Shown: positions 23,067 to 31,266 of the stretch, piece after piece
Position numbering within the stretch: the stretch's first letter is position 1
How the letters are laid out: the number at the start of each line of letters is the position of its first letter
Translations under genes and position numbers: made by a program
Notes under the pieces: generated by a model
The model's input: the letters and a program-made list of their open reading frames with translations, nothing else
Told to the model about the DNA's origin: nothing
The model's database searches: none
Origin: an uncultured Peptoniphilus sp.
GTDB taxonomy: Bacteria; Bacillota; Clostridia; Tissierellales; Peptoniphilaceae
Assembly (NCBI GenBank): GCA_946999425.1
Contig: CAMQDG010000009.1
Location: 1-32,334, forward strand
Length of the DNA stretch: 32,334 nt
Reading direction: 5' to 3'

Positions 23067-24507
23067 ATTTTTTTGGAATCTTATAAAATACATCCCAATA
23101 CTTTTGAAAAACTTTTTCAATGTCGGAAGCATTATATTTTTTACAACAAGAGCTTTCTATCATTTTGTGAAGAATTTCAGATATATTTTTGTGAATTTTT
23201 ACATCGCTTACTATAGAAATAGGGGAAAGTGACGATTTTAAATTTACTTTCTTAAAATACATATTATTTTCATTTGCGAAAAAGTTAAACTTATCAAGAC
23301 CTGATGGTTTTAAGAATCGCTCGTCATTAATAATATAAAAGTTAATATTTTTATTGTTTTTCATAGCAAAAATTATATTTTTAAATTGGTCTTTTATATC
23401 TTGAGAATTAAGTTTTAGATTTTTAGAACAGTATAAAATTTCTCCCGTTTCAAAGTAGTTTATAAGAGCAGTTCTTGTAATTATAAAGTCTATTTTTGAG
23501 TTTATAAAAAGTTTATCCCATAAAAACTTTATATCTAAGATTTCAGGTCTGTTTACTTCATCTTCAGGATCAAGAGAATTTAAAATTTTATCAATAAGCG
23601 TATTGGGCATTAAAAATTCAAAACCAAAGTTTGACAGAAATAAAAACTCATTATCTGAATAAAAATATTTCCTGTAATTTGTCTTTACCATTTGCTCTGG
23701 TGAAGATAAACTTATAATTTTTTTGAAATTTTTAAATAAATTATTTATGTAAATTGAAAATTCAAAAAGAGTTTCCATTTCACTTCCATAAGTTATTGTA
23801 AAGAAATCCTCATTTTCATTGTTTAAAAGCATATACATTTTATCCTTAATTAAAATTAAGTTGTAATTTATATCTTTATTGTTTTGGTAAAGTTCTATAT
23901 TGATTTTAGAGTTTTCTGTAATTGTTTTTAAAATATCTATTTTATGAAGATTTTCTTTACTGCAAAGTAAATGCAGATTTATATCATTATTTTTTTTAGC
24001 TGTATTTTTTATGACATTAAATAAAAGATTTGAATTGGAATTTAATATGTCAAAAGTTGCCCAAATGTCAAGATGGTCATTTTCAAGAATGAGTTTTTCA
24101 AAAATATCTTTAAATTCATTTTCAACATTATTATTTTTAAAAATAAAATGGGTATTTGAAGGACTTTCCAAATAAGAATCTGTATTTGTATAGTCGTAGG
24201 AATCATTTAATAATTTATAAATCATTACTTCCAAAGATTTTTCGGTATTTTCTTTTAAAATTTGAGAATTTTTTATATTAAAGGTCACTAAAAATTCTTG
24301 GACCTTTTTTTCTTTTATTAGGGATTTGGAAAATATAGATGAAAGTTTTCCATTAATTTCAGAAATGTTTTTATAAGAAGGCAATTTTTTTCCACTGTTC
24401 CATTTACTTATATAAGATACATCATAGCCTAAAGAATAAGCTATGCTTGACAGCTTAGTATTTGTTAAATTAGTTAAAGTTTTAAAAACTTGCTTATAAG
24501 GTAACAT
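23065..24507 (-). CDS. Unrecognised HTH-domain regulator divergent from the lactate/Etf operon
   Basis: A 480-residue protein. Residues about 8-60 read as a Cro/CI-like helix-turn-helix: SSIAYSLGYDVSYISKWNSG is the turn and recognition helix, followed by KKLPSYKNISEI. The remaining 400 or so residues match no domain I recognise. They are rich in Asn, Lys, Ile and Phe, with mixed alpha/beta spacing and no membrane segment, so a ligand-sensing or effector role is inference. GGGAGGT lies ahead of the ATG at 24507. Its promoter carries a 23-bp palindrome, which suggests self-repression. It faces away from the dehydrogenase operon, 178 bases from that operon's first start codon, so it is the natural candidate regulator of it. 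Confidence 0.7.
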   Translation of the reverse strand: MLPYKQVFKTLTNLTNTKLSSIAYSLGYDVSYISKWNSGKKLPSYKNISEINGKLSSIFSKSLIKEKKVQEFLVTFNIKNSQILKENTEKSLEVMIYKLLNDSYDYTNTDSYLESPSNTHFIFKNNNVENEFKDIFEKLILENDHLDIWATFDILNSNSNLLFNVIKNTAKKNNDINLHLLCSKENLHKIDILKTITENSKINIELYQNNKDINYNLILIKDKMYMLLNNENEDFFTITYGSEMETLFEFSIYINNLFKNFKKIISLSSPEQMVKTNYRKYFYSDNEFLFLSNFGFEFLMPNTLIDKILNSLDPEDEVNRPEILDIKFLWDKLFINSKIDFIITRTALINYFETGEILYCSKNLKLNSQDIKDQFKNIIFAMKNNKNINFYIINDERFLKPSGLDKFNFFANENNMYFKKVNLKSSLSPISIVSDVKIHKNISEILHKMIESSCCKKYNASDIEKVFQKYWDVFYKIPKK

Positions 24508-24546
24508 ATAAAAAACCTCCCATATTTCCTAAATAAAGATAAGAAA

Positions 24547-24575
24547 ATTATATTGTTTTATTGACTAAAAGTCAA
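24547..24575 (-). promoter_or_regulatory. Promoter of the HTH regulator gene
   Basis: On the minus strand TTGACT (24575-24570), 17 bases, TATAAT (24552-24547). The -35 and most of the spacer lie inside the palindrome at 24557-24579. Confidence 0.75.
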
Positions 24576-24579
24576 TAAA
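24557..24579. promoter_or_regulatory. Probable operator: 23-bp perfect palindrome
   Basis: Arms TTTATTGACT (24557-24566) and AGTCAATAAA (24570-24579) around AAA. It covers the -35 and spacer of the regulator promoter and lies about 75 bases upstream of the predicted start of the dehydrogenase operon. No T run follows and it ends no gene, so a protein-binding site is more likely than a terminator. Confidence 0.6.
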
Positions 24580-24638
24580 TGTACATATTATTCAAGACTT
24601 GTCAAAGATGAAAACGTTAAAATTAAAATCTAAAATTA

Positions 24639-24644
24639 TATAAT
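24639..24644 (+). promoter_or_regulatory. -10 element of the lactate/Etf operon
   Basis: Perfect TATAAT 41 bases ahead of the first start codon. No good -35 is present at 16-18 bases (TTAAAA or GTTAAA), which would fit activator dependence or simply a weak promoter. Confidence 0.4.
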
Positions 24645-24685
24645 ATATACAAGAAAAATTTATTTTTTAATTTGTGGGAGGTAAC

Positions 24686-26098
24686 ATGGCTAATTATAAT
24701 TCTGTTACAGAAGAGATAGTTGAACAAATCAAAAAGGCTATCAGTGGTAAAGTTTATGTCGGCGAAGAAATTAATGTTGATTTCTTTCATGATGAAATGC
24801 CAATTTATGGCGAGGGAAGACCAGAACTTGTTGTTGATGTAAAATCAACTGAAGAAGTCTCAAAGGTTGTAAAAATTTGTAATGACAATTTAATTCCTGT
24901 TGTTCCAAGAGGTGCAGGAACAGGACTTACAGGAGCTGGAGTTGCCATTAATAGTGGTGTAATGCTTAATATGCAAACCATGAACAAAATTTTGGAATAT
25001 GATGAAGAAAACATGGTAGTAAAGGTTCAACCAGGAGTGCTTTTAAATGATCTTGCTCAGGATTGTTTAAGCAAGGGATACATGTATCCGCCGGATCCAG
25101 GTGAAAAGTTTGCAACCTTAGGTGGAAATGTTTCTACAAATGCAGGTGGCATGAGAGCTGTAAAATATGGAACTACAAGAAATTATGTAAGGGGAATGGA
25201 AGTTGTTCTTCCAAATGGAGAAATAACTTATTTTGGAGCATGTGTATCTAAAACTTCAACAGGCTACTCTTTAAAAGATTTAATGATTGGTTCTGAAGGA
25301 ACTCTTGGAATAATTACTGAACTTACTCTTAAAATTATTCCTGCTCCTAAAGAAACTATTTCACTAATAGTTCCTTATGAAAATTTAGATGATTGTATTT
25401 CAACAATTCCAAAATTATTTAAAGCTTACTTAAATCCACAAGCTATAGAGTTTATGGAAAAAGAAATTGTAAATCTTTCTGAACTTTATATTGGAAAATC
25501 AACTTTTCCTAAGACAATCGAAGGAATTGATATAGGGGCATATCTTTTAATAACTTTTGACGGTGAAAACGCAGATGATTTAAACGATATTATTGAACAA
25601 GCTGCAGAAGTTTTATTAGATGCAGGAGCAATAGATGTCCTTGTAGCAGATACCCCATCTAAAATTAAAGATGCTTGGGCTGCAAGATCTTCTTTCTTGG
25701 AAGCAATAGAAGCTCAAACAAAACTTTTAGATGAGTGTGATGTAGTTGTACCTATTAACAAGATTGCAGCTTATATAAAATATGTAAATGAAAAAGGAAA
25801 AGATTTTGACTTTGAAGTTAAAAGTTTTGGACATGCTGGAGATGGAAATTTGCACATTTACGCTTGCTCAAACGAAATGGAAAAAGAAGAATTTTTAAGA
25901 CAAGTTGAAATTTTTATGAATGATATTTACAAAAAAGCTTATGAATTTGGTGGACAAATTTCAGGAGAACACGGAATAGGCTTCGGTAAAAAAAGATTCT
26001 TAAATATTTTTGAGGGAGATGTAAATACTGAATTAATGAGAGGAATTAAGAAAGTATTTGACCCTAACTTAATTTTAAATCCCGATAAGGTTATTTAA
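24686..26098 (+). CDS. FAD-linked D-lactate/glycolate-type dehydrogenase (GlcD/LctD family)
   Basis: A flavoprotein of 470 residues that oxidises a 2-hydroxyacid, most likely lactate to pyruvate. The N-terminal PCMH FAD domain shows PRGAGTGLTGAG, PPDPGEKFATLGGNVSTNAGG and GSEGTLGIITE. The C-terminal oxidase domain has SFGHAGDGNLH (the first His near residue 383) and ISGEHGIGFGKK, which hold the substrate and metal site in this family. A GTG at 24674 is in frame, but GGGAGGT directly serves the ATG at 24686. It is followed by an acyl-CoA dehydrogenase and EtfBA, the setting of Etf-linked lactate dehydrogenases such as LctBCD of Acetobacterium. Glycolate or 2-hydroxyglutarate remain possible substrates. 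Confidence 0.88.
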   Translation: MANYNSVTEEIVEQIKKAISGKVYVGEEINVDFFHDEMPIYGEGRPELVVDVKSTEEVSKVVKICNDNLIPVVPRGAGTGLTGAGVAINSGVMLNMQTMNKILEYDEENMVVKVQPGVLLNDLAQDCLSKGYMYPPDPGEKFATLGGNVSTNAGGMRAVKYGTTRNYVRGMEVVLPNGEITYFGACVSKTSTGYSLKDLMIGSEGTLGIITELTLKIIPAPKETISLIVPYENLDDCISTIPKLFKAYLNPQAIEFMEKEIVNLSELYIGKSTFPKTIEGIDIGAYLLITFDGENADDLNDIIEQAAEVLLDAGAIDVLVADTPSKIKDAWAARSSFLEAIEAQTKLLDECDVVVPINKIAAYIKYVNEKGKDFDFEVKSFGHAGDGNLHIYACSNEMEKEEFLRQVEIFMNDIYKKAYEFGGQISGEHGIGFGKKRFLNIFEGDVNTELMRGIKKVFDPNLILNPDKVI

Positions 26099-26156
26099 TA
26101 AAAATTGTAAAAAAGTTATCTAATTTTAAAATAATAAAATATAAAGGTGGTAAATT

Positions 26157-27293
26157 ATGGCATATTTAATTTCAGAAGAAGCAAAAGATTTATTGGAAGA
26201 CGTTAAAAATTTTTGCGAAAAAGAAGTAATAGAAACTTGTAAAGAAGCTGATAGGACCGGAGAATGGCCTAAAGACTTATACGAAAAAGCAAAAGAACAA
26301 GGATATTTTGTTCTTGAAGTTCCAGAAGAATATGGCGGACCAGGACTTTCAAGAATTGATGTTGCTGCACTTATAGAAGAAATGGCAAAGGCTGATGCTG
26401 GATTTGCAATTACAATTTCAGCTTCAGGACTTGGAATGAAACCTGTTTTAATTGCAGGAACAGAAGAACAAAAACAATATGTTGCAAATACATTAATGGC
26501 TGGAGGTATGGGAGCATTTTGTCTTACAGAACCTGGTGCAGGTTCAGATGCAGGAGCAGGAACAACTACTGCAGTTCGTGATGGAGATGAATATGTTCTT
26601 AATGGAAGAAAGTGCTTTATAACAAATGGCGCCGTTGCATCTTTCTATTGTGTAACAGCACTTACAGATAAGTCAAAGGGACTAAAAGGTATGTCCATGT
26701 TTTTAATTCCTGCAGAAACTAAGGGAATAAGTGCCGGAAAAGAAGAAGATAAAATGGGAATAAGAACTTCAAACACTACAGATGTTGTTCTTGAAGATTG
26801 TAGAATTCCTGCAAGCTATATGATAGGAGAAGAAGGAAAGGGCTTTTCAATTGCAATGAAAACTCTTGATCAAGCAAGAGCTTGGATAGGATGTGTTGCA
26901 GTAGGAATTGCTCAAAGAGGAATTGATGAAGCTAAAAAATACGGAAATGAAAGAATTCAATTTGGAAAACCTATAGTTAAAAATCAAGCACTTCAATTTA
27001 AACTTGCAGATATGGATATAAAAACTGAAGCTGCAAGACAAATGGTTGCAAATGCTCTTACAAGAATGGATTTAGGTCTTACTTATAATAGAGAATCTGC
27101 AATTGCAAAATGTTTTGCATCAGACATTGCTATTAGAGTAGCAGAAGATGCAATTCAAATGTTTGGAGGATATGGATATAGTAGAGAATATCCTGTTGAA
27201 AAACTTCTTCGTGATGCAAAAATTTTCCAAATTTTTGAAGGAACTAATGAAGTTTTGAGAATTGTAGTTGCAAATAATCTATTAAGAGGTTAA
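26157..27293 (+). CDS. Acyl-CoA dehydrogenase (butyryl-CoA dehydrogenase-like)
   Basis: A 378-residue FAD enzyme that interconverts acyl-CoA and 2-enoyl-CoA, with EtfAB as electron partner. The FAD/substrate motifs are FCLTEPGAGSDAGAG and NGRKCFITNGA. The C-terminal FGGYGYSREYPVEKLLRD is typical, and the catalytic glutamate is in IFEGTNE (about residue 361). The short-chain type is favoured by the butyryl-CoA-dehydrogenase-like C-terminus. In an anaerobe it probably works as a reductase of crotonyl- or acryloyl-CoA. AAAGGTGG precedes the ATG. It is 58 bases after the lactate-type dehydrogenase, with no terminator in between, and two bases before etfB. Confidence 0.93.
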   Translation: MAYLISEEAKDLLEDVKNFCEKEVIETCKEADRTGEWPKDLYEKAKEQGYFVLEVPEEYGGPGLSRIDVAALIEEMAKADAGFAITISASGLGMKPVLIAGTEEQKQYVANTLMAGGMGAFCLTEPGAGSDAGAGTTTAVRDGDEYVLNGRKCFITNGAVASFYCVTALTDKSKGLKGMSMFLIPAETKGISAGKEEDKMGIRTSNTTDVVLEDCRIPASYMIGEEGKGFSIAMKTLDQARAWIGCVAVGIAQRGIDEAKKYGNERIQFGKPIVKNQALQFKLADMDIKTEAARQMVANALTRMDLGLTYNRESAIAKCFASDIAIRVAEDAIQMFGGYGYSREYPVEKLLRDAKIFQIFEGTNEVLRIVVANNLLRG

Positions 27294-27295
27294 TA

Positions 27296-28063
27296 ATGAA
27301 TATTTTAGTTTGTATAAAAGAAGTTCCAGATGATTCAGTAGCAGTATCTGTAAAAGATGGAAAAGCTGATATTTCAGGGATAACCACAGTTGTAAATGCT
27401 TTTGACACTTACTCCCTTGAAATGGCTGTAAGATTGAAAGAAAAAGAAGAAGGACAAGTTGTTGTAGTTTCTATTGGCAACGAAGATGTTAAAAATTCCC
27501 TAAAAAATTGTTTGGCAGTTGGAGCAGATAAGGCATATTTAATTAAATATGATGATTATAGAAATCTTGATGCAAAAGGAATTTCAGAAATTTTAAAAGA
27601 AGCAATAAAGAAATTGGAAGAAGAATGTGGTGCTTTTGATGTAATTTGTTTCGGAAAAGAAACTACAGATGCAGAAGCTTCACAAGTTGGAGTTTATTTT
27701 GCAAATAAATCAGACCTTGGCTTGGTTACATCTGTAATTGAAATTAATAAAGAAGGAGAAAAATTAATTTCAAAGCAAGAAATTGACGGAGGATATAGAC
27801 AAGTTGAAACAAAAATGCCCTGTGCTCTTACAATTTCAAAACCTAATTATGAACCAAGATATCCTACTATAAAAAGTAAAATGGCAGCAAGAAGACAAAA
27901 AATTGAAGATATTGAAGTTGCTGTAAACTTAGATTTAATTCTTGAAGAAATAAAAGATTTTGAACCAGAAAAAAGAAAAGCTGGTATTAAAATCAATGAA
28001 GAAGATCTTGAAGTTAGCGTAAAAAAAGCAATTACTTTAATGAAAGAGCAAAAAGTTTTATAG
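27296..28063 (+). CDS. etfB: Electron transfer flavoprotein beta subunit
   Basis: The smaller Etf subunit of 255 residues, which binds AMP or, in bifurcating forms, a second FAD. The N-terminal MNILVCIKEVPD and NAFDTYSLEMAVRLKE are characteristic, as is the later GKETTDAEASQVG stretch (nucleotide site) and KPNYEPRYPTIKSKMAARR. It starts two bases after the acyl-CoA dehydrogenase stop with AAGAGG in that gene's end. The following etfA starts 10 bases after its stop. The pair serves the two neighbouring dehydrogenases. Whether it is bifurcating cannot be told by eye; an NAD-binding test is needed. Confidence 0.95.
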   Translation: MNILVCIKEVPDDSVAVSVKDGKADISGITTVVNAFDTYSLEMAVRLKEKEEGQVVVVSIGNEDVKNSLKNCLAVGADKAYLIKYDDYRNLDAKGISEILKEAIKKLEEECGAFDVICFGKETTDAEASQVGVYFANKSDLGLVTSVIEINKEGEKLISKQEIDGGYRQVETKMPCALTISKPNYEPRYPTIKSKMAARRQKIEDIEVAVNLDLILEEIKDFEPEKRKAGIKINEEDLEVSVKKAITLMKEQKVL

Positions 28064-28072
28064 GAGGAAAAA

Positions 28073-29041
28073 ATGAAAAATATATTAACTTATATAGAGC
28101 TTAAAGATGGAGCTCCTATAAAATTGAGCTTAGAATCTTTATCCGAGGCAAGTAAAATTGCAAAAGAACATTCTGTTGAGTCAATAGCTTTAATTTTTGA
28201 AAAATTATCTGAAGATGAAATGTCAAAATTAAAGGGAGCAGGTTCTGATAAAATTGTCCTTGTAGAAAGAAATTCATACAATATGGAAGATTTTTCAAAT
28301 GCAGTCGTAAAAATTGCTGAAAAATATGACGTTGAAGATATTTTTATTCCAGGAAGTCTTGATGGAAAGGATTTAGCCCCAAATATTGCCGCAAGTCTTG
28401 ATACAGTTTCAATTACAAATGTAATGGATATTAAATTTGAAAATGATGAAATTAATTATGTTACTCCCTCATATGGTGCAACAGTTTTAACTTTGTCAAA
28501 AATAAAAAAAGCTCCCAGAGTTATTACAATAAGAAGCGGTTCTTTTGATAAAAGAGAAGATTTAAATGGAAAAGGACTTTTCATAGAAGAAAAAGTTGAC
28601 GAAATAAAAGATTTAAAAGCCATAATTAAAGAGGTTGTTAAATCTACGGAAGCTCAAGTAAATCTTGAAGATGCTCCTATAATTATAACTTGCGGAAGAG
28701 GTGCAAGTAGTGAAAATATCTATCCTTTAGTAGAAGAACTTGCAAAAGTATTTAATGCTCCTATTTCAGGCACAAGACCTGTTATTGATGATGGAGTCCT
28801 TCCAAAAAGTTCACAAATTGGACAATCCGGAAAGATTGTTTCTCCAAAACTTTATATAGGATGTGGAGTTAGTGGGGCAGTTCAACATATTTCAGGAATG
28901 GAAAAATCCAATTTCATATTGGCAATTAACAAAGATGAGGATGCTCCGATTTTTCAAATTGCAGATATTGGAATAGTAGGGGATTGTGCAAAAATTTTAC
29001 CCTTATTTATTGAAGAAGTTAAAAAAATTAAGGCAAATTAA
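28073..29041 (+). CDS. etfA: Electron transfer flavoprotein alpha subunit
   Basis: The larger Etf subunit of 322 residues. The N-terminal domain is Etf-like, and the C-terminal FAD domain carries CGRGASSENIYPLVEELAK, SGTRPVIDDGVLP, QIGQSGKIVSPKLYIGCGVSG and AINKDEDAPIFQIADIG. There is no N-terminal ferredoxin-like extension of the kind carried by LctC in Acetobacterium, so if the complex uses ferredoxin, another protein must deliver it. AGGAGG lies just upstream. The next gene, lrgA, follows 14 bases after the stop. Confidence 0.95.
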   Translation: MKNILTYIELKDGAPIKLSLESLSEASKIAKEHSVESIALIFEKLSEDEMSKLKGAGSDKIVLVERNSYNMEDFSNAVVKIAEKYDVEDIFIPGSLDGKDLAPNIAASLDTVSITNVMDIKFENDEINYVTPSYGATVLTLSKIKKAPRVITIRSGSFDKREDLNGKGLFIEEKVDEIKDLKAIIKEVVKSTEAQVNLEDAPIIITCGRGASSENIYPLVEELAKVFNAPISGTRPVIDDGVLPKSSQIGQSGKIVSPKLYIGCGVSGAVQHISGMEKSNFILAINKDEDAPIFQIADIGIVGDCAKILPLFIEEVKKIKAN

Positions 29042-29055
29042 ATTTTAGGAGAAGT

Positions 29056-29409
29056 ATGAATTATTTAAAAGAATTTGTTATTCTTTGCATTTGTTTAATG
29101 CTGGGAGTTGCAACAAGGCATATAATAAACTTTCCTATACCAGAAGCAGTTTATGGGATGATTTACCTATTTATTGCTTTTGCATTAAATATTATAGAGC
29201 CAGATGATGTTAAAAAAACTTCAAATGGTATACTTCAAAATTTAGCTATTTTATTTGTTCCTGCAGGAGTTGGAATTATTAATAGTTATAGTGCCATTAA
29301 GGGAAAAACTTTAATGCTTATTGTTTTAGTAGTTTTAGGAACTGCTATTACAATGGGAGTAACAGGAAAGATAATAGAATTACTTCAAGGGAGGAAAAAT
29401 GTTAGATAA
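29056..29409 (+). CDS. lrgA: LrgA/CidA family membrane protein
   Basis: A 117-residue holin-like protein with about four membrane helices (residues about 5-25, 32-48, 62-84, 88-108). It is the small partner of LrgB. LrgAB/CidAB were first described in murein hydrolase control; the Bacillus PftAB and Streptococcus LrgAB pairs transport pyruvate. Its position directly behind EtfA in a lactate-type operon favours the transport role here, which is inference. TAGGAGA precedes the ATG, and its 3' end overlaps lrgB by 11 bases, so the two are translationally coupled. Confidence 0.88.
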   Translation: MNYLKEFVILCICLMLGVATRHIINFPIPEAVYGMIYLFIAFALNIIEPDDVKKTSNGILQNLAILFVPAGVGIINSYSAIKGKTLMLIVLVVLGTAITMGVTGKIIELLQGRKNVR

Positions 29410-30079
29410 TAAATATTTTGGTATAATCTTAACATTTGCAACCTTTGAAATTGGAAAAATGTTAAATAAAAAATTAAAAAGTCCTATAGCTAATCCTCTT
29501 TTGATTTCCATAGCCTTGTGTATACTTTTTTTAAAAGTTACAGGTATTTCTTATGAAAGTTATAAGCAGGGCGGAGATTTCATAATGTTTTTCATAGCAC
29601 CTGCTACTGTTGCTATGGTTGTAGATCTATATGAAAATCTTGATGAATTAAAAAAGAATTTATTTCCGATTCTTATAGGTACTTTATTAGGTTCAATCCT
29701 TGCAATGCTTTTTATAGCGATTTTTTATAAGTTGGCAGGATTTGAAAAAAGTATAATAATTTCAAGTGCTCCTCAATCTATAACTACTGCAATAGCCCTT
29801 GCTTTATCAGAGGAATATGGCGGAAATCCAGCCATTACAGCTGTACTTGTAGTATTAAGAGGAGTAACAGGAGCTGTAATTGCTCCTATAATAATTAAGG
29901 CTTTTAGGATAAAAAATCCAACTGCCCAAGGAGTTGCAATAGGAACTTCGTCTCACGCAGTAGGAACTTCTGAAGCAAGAAAAATTGGAGAAATTCAAGG
30001 AGCTATGAGTGGTTTATCCATAGCTGTTACAGGTCTTGTCACGGTAATTTTAATGCCTTTTATTATGAAATTAATTTAG
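29399..30079 (+). CDS. lrgB: LrgB/PftB family membrane protein
   Basis: A 226-residue polytopic protein with about six membrane segments. The LrgB signature is in ISSAPQSITTAIALALSEEY and GTSSHAVGTSEARKIGEIQG, followed by the AMSGLSIAVTG helix. The pair with lrgA probably forms a pyruvate (or lactate) facilitator for the dehydrogenase module in front. GGGAGG lies in the end of lrgA ahead of the ATG at 29399. Last gene of the operon; a strong terminator follows 31 bases after the stop. Confidence 0.9.
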   Translation: MLDNKYFGIILTFATFEIGKMLNKKLKSPIANPLLISIALCILFLKVTGISYESYKQGGDFIMFFIAPATVAMVVDLYENLDELKKNLFPILIGTLLGSILAMLFIAIFYKLAGFEKSIIISSAPQSITTAIALALSEEYGGNPAITAVLVVLRGVTGAVIAPIIIKAFRIKNPTAQGVAIGTSSHAVGTSEARKIGEIQGAMSGLSIAVTGLVTVILMPFIMKLI

Positions 30080-30110
30080 AGATTTAATTAATAAAATTCA
30101 CAAATTTTTA

Positions 30111-30147
30111 AAAACTCATTGTAAGTCCCCCTTCAATGAGTTTTTTT
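30111..30147 (+). terminator. Terminator of the lactate/Etf operon
   Basis: AAAACTCATTG (30111-30121) pairs with CAATGAGTTTT (30134-30144), followed by T to 30147. The loop is 12 bases long. Confidence 0.9.
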
Positions 30148-30179
30148 GATTCTAATTATCTTATAAAATTTCTATAAAA

Positions 30180-30208
30180 TTGAAATGAATTGGCTCTTTT
30201 GCTATAAT
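30180..30208 (+). promoter_or_regulatory. Promoter of pheST
   Basis: TTGAAA (30180-30185), 17 bases, TATAAT (30203-30208). The leader is only about 20 bases, so no T-box precedes pheS, unlike valS. Confidence 0.8.
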
Positions 30209-30235
30209 TTATTTAATTAAGTGATGGAGGATAAA

Positions 30236-31258
30236 ATGAAGGAAAAGCTTTTAAAAATAAAAGATGTAGCCACATCTGAAATAGAAAAAATTGAAAATTT
30301 AAAAGACCTTGAAGACTTAAGAGTTAAATATTTAGGTAAAAAAGGTGAACTTACTCTCGTTTTAAAAGAAATGGGAAAATTATCGAAGGAAGAAAGACCA
30401 ATTATAGGTTCATTAGCTAATGAAATAAGAAAAAATATTGAAGAACTTATTGAAAGGAAAAAACAAAAACTTTCTTCTCAGGAACTGGAAAAAAGATTAA
30501 TAGATGAGAGAATTGACATTACATTAAAAACTGACAAAACTGATGTAGGACATTTTCATCCTCTTATAAAAACTCTTGAAGAACTGGAAAGTCTTTTTGT
30601 TAGAATGGGATTTACAGTATATGACGGCCCTGAAATTGAAACCGTTGAAAATAATTTTGATTTATTAAATGCACCGGAAAATCATCCATCAAGAGATCTT
30701 TCAGATACATTTTATATTGACGAAAATACTTTACTTAGAACACAGACTTCTCCTGTACAAATAAGAGCTATGAAAGAACATGGTGCTCCTTTAAGAATGA
30801 TTTGTACTGGAAGAGTATTTAGACCAGATGAAGTTGATGCAACTCATTCTCCTATGTTTCATCAAATGGAAGGTTTAATAATTGATAAAGATGTAAGTAT
30901 TGCCAATTTAACGCATACCTTAAATTTATTTGTTAAGGAACTTTTCGGAAATGATATGAAAACAAGATTTAGACCCCACTATTTTCCTTTTACTGAACCA
31001 AGCCTTGAAGTGGATGTAACTTGTCCAAAGTGTCATGGTAATGGTTGTACTGCCTGTGGAAATACTGGATGGAGTATGGAACTTTTAGGATGCGGTATGG
31101 TTCATCCTAATGTTCTTAGAAACTGTGGAATTGATCCTGAAATATATTCTGGCTTTGCATTTGGAATGGGAATTGACAGAATAGCCATGGTTAAATACGG
31201 AATCACTGATATAAGAATGATGTTTGATAATGATATCAGATTTTTAAAAGAATTTTAG
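30236..31258 (+). CDS. pheS: Phenylalanyl-tRNA synthetase alpha subunit
   Basis: The catalytic subunit of the (alpha-beta)2 class II enzyme, 340 residues, the usual size. An N-terminal charged coiled-coil arm (about residues 1-90) is followed by the catalytic core. The core has FRPDEVDATHSPMFHQMEG (motif 2) and the C-terminal GFAFGMGIDRIAMVKYGITDIR (motif 3, given here in outline). A Cys-rich CPKCHGNGCTACGNTGW insert occurs in between. In-frame GTG (30221) and ATG (30224) exist, but GGAGG at 30226-30230 sits five bases before the ATG at 30236, which is the best start. It is followed by pheT after eight bases. Confidence 0.96.
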   Translation: MKEKLLKIKDVATSEIEKIENLKDLEDLRVKYLGKKGELTLVLKEMGKLSKEERPIIGSLANEIRKNIEELIERKKQKLSSQELEKRLIDERIDITLKTDKTDVGHFHPLIKTLEELESLFVRMGFTVYDGPEIETVENNFDLLNAPENHPSRDLSDTFYIDENTLLRTQTSPVQIRAMKEHGAPLRMICTGRVFRPDEVDATHSPMFHQMEGLIIDKDVSIANLTHTLNLFVKELFGNDMKTRFRPHYFPFTEPSLEVDVTCPKCHGNGCTACGNTGWSMELLGCGMVHPNVLRNCGIDPEIYSGFAFGMGIDRIAMVKYGITDIRMMFDNDIRFLKEF

Positions 31259-31266
31259 GAGGAGTC

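Noticed and set aside
24557..24579. Palindrome read as a terminator
   Set aside because: No U tract follows on either strand and no gene ends there; the promoter overlap fits an operator better.
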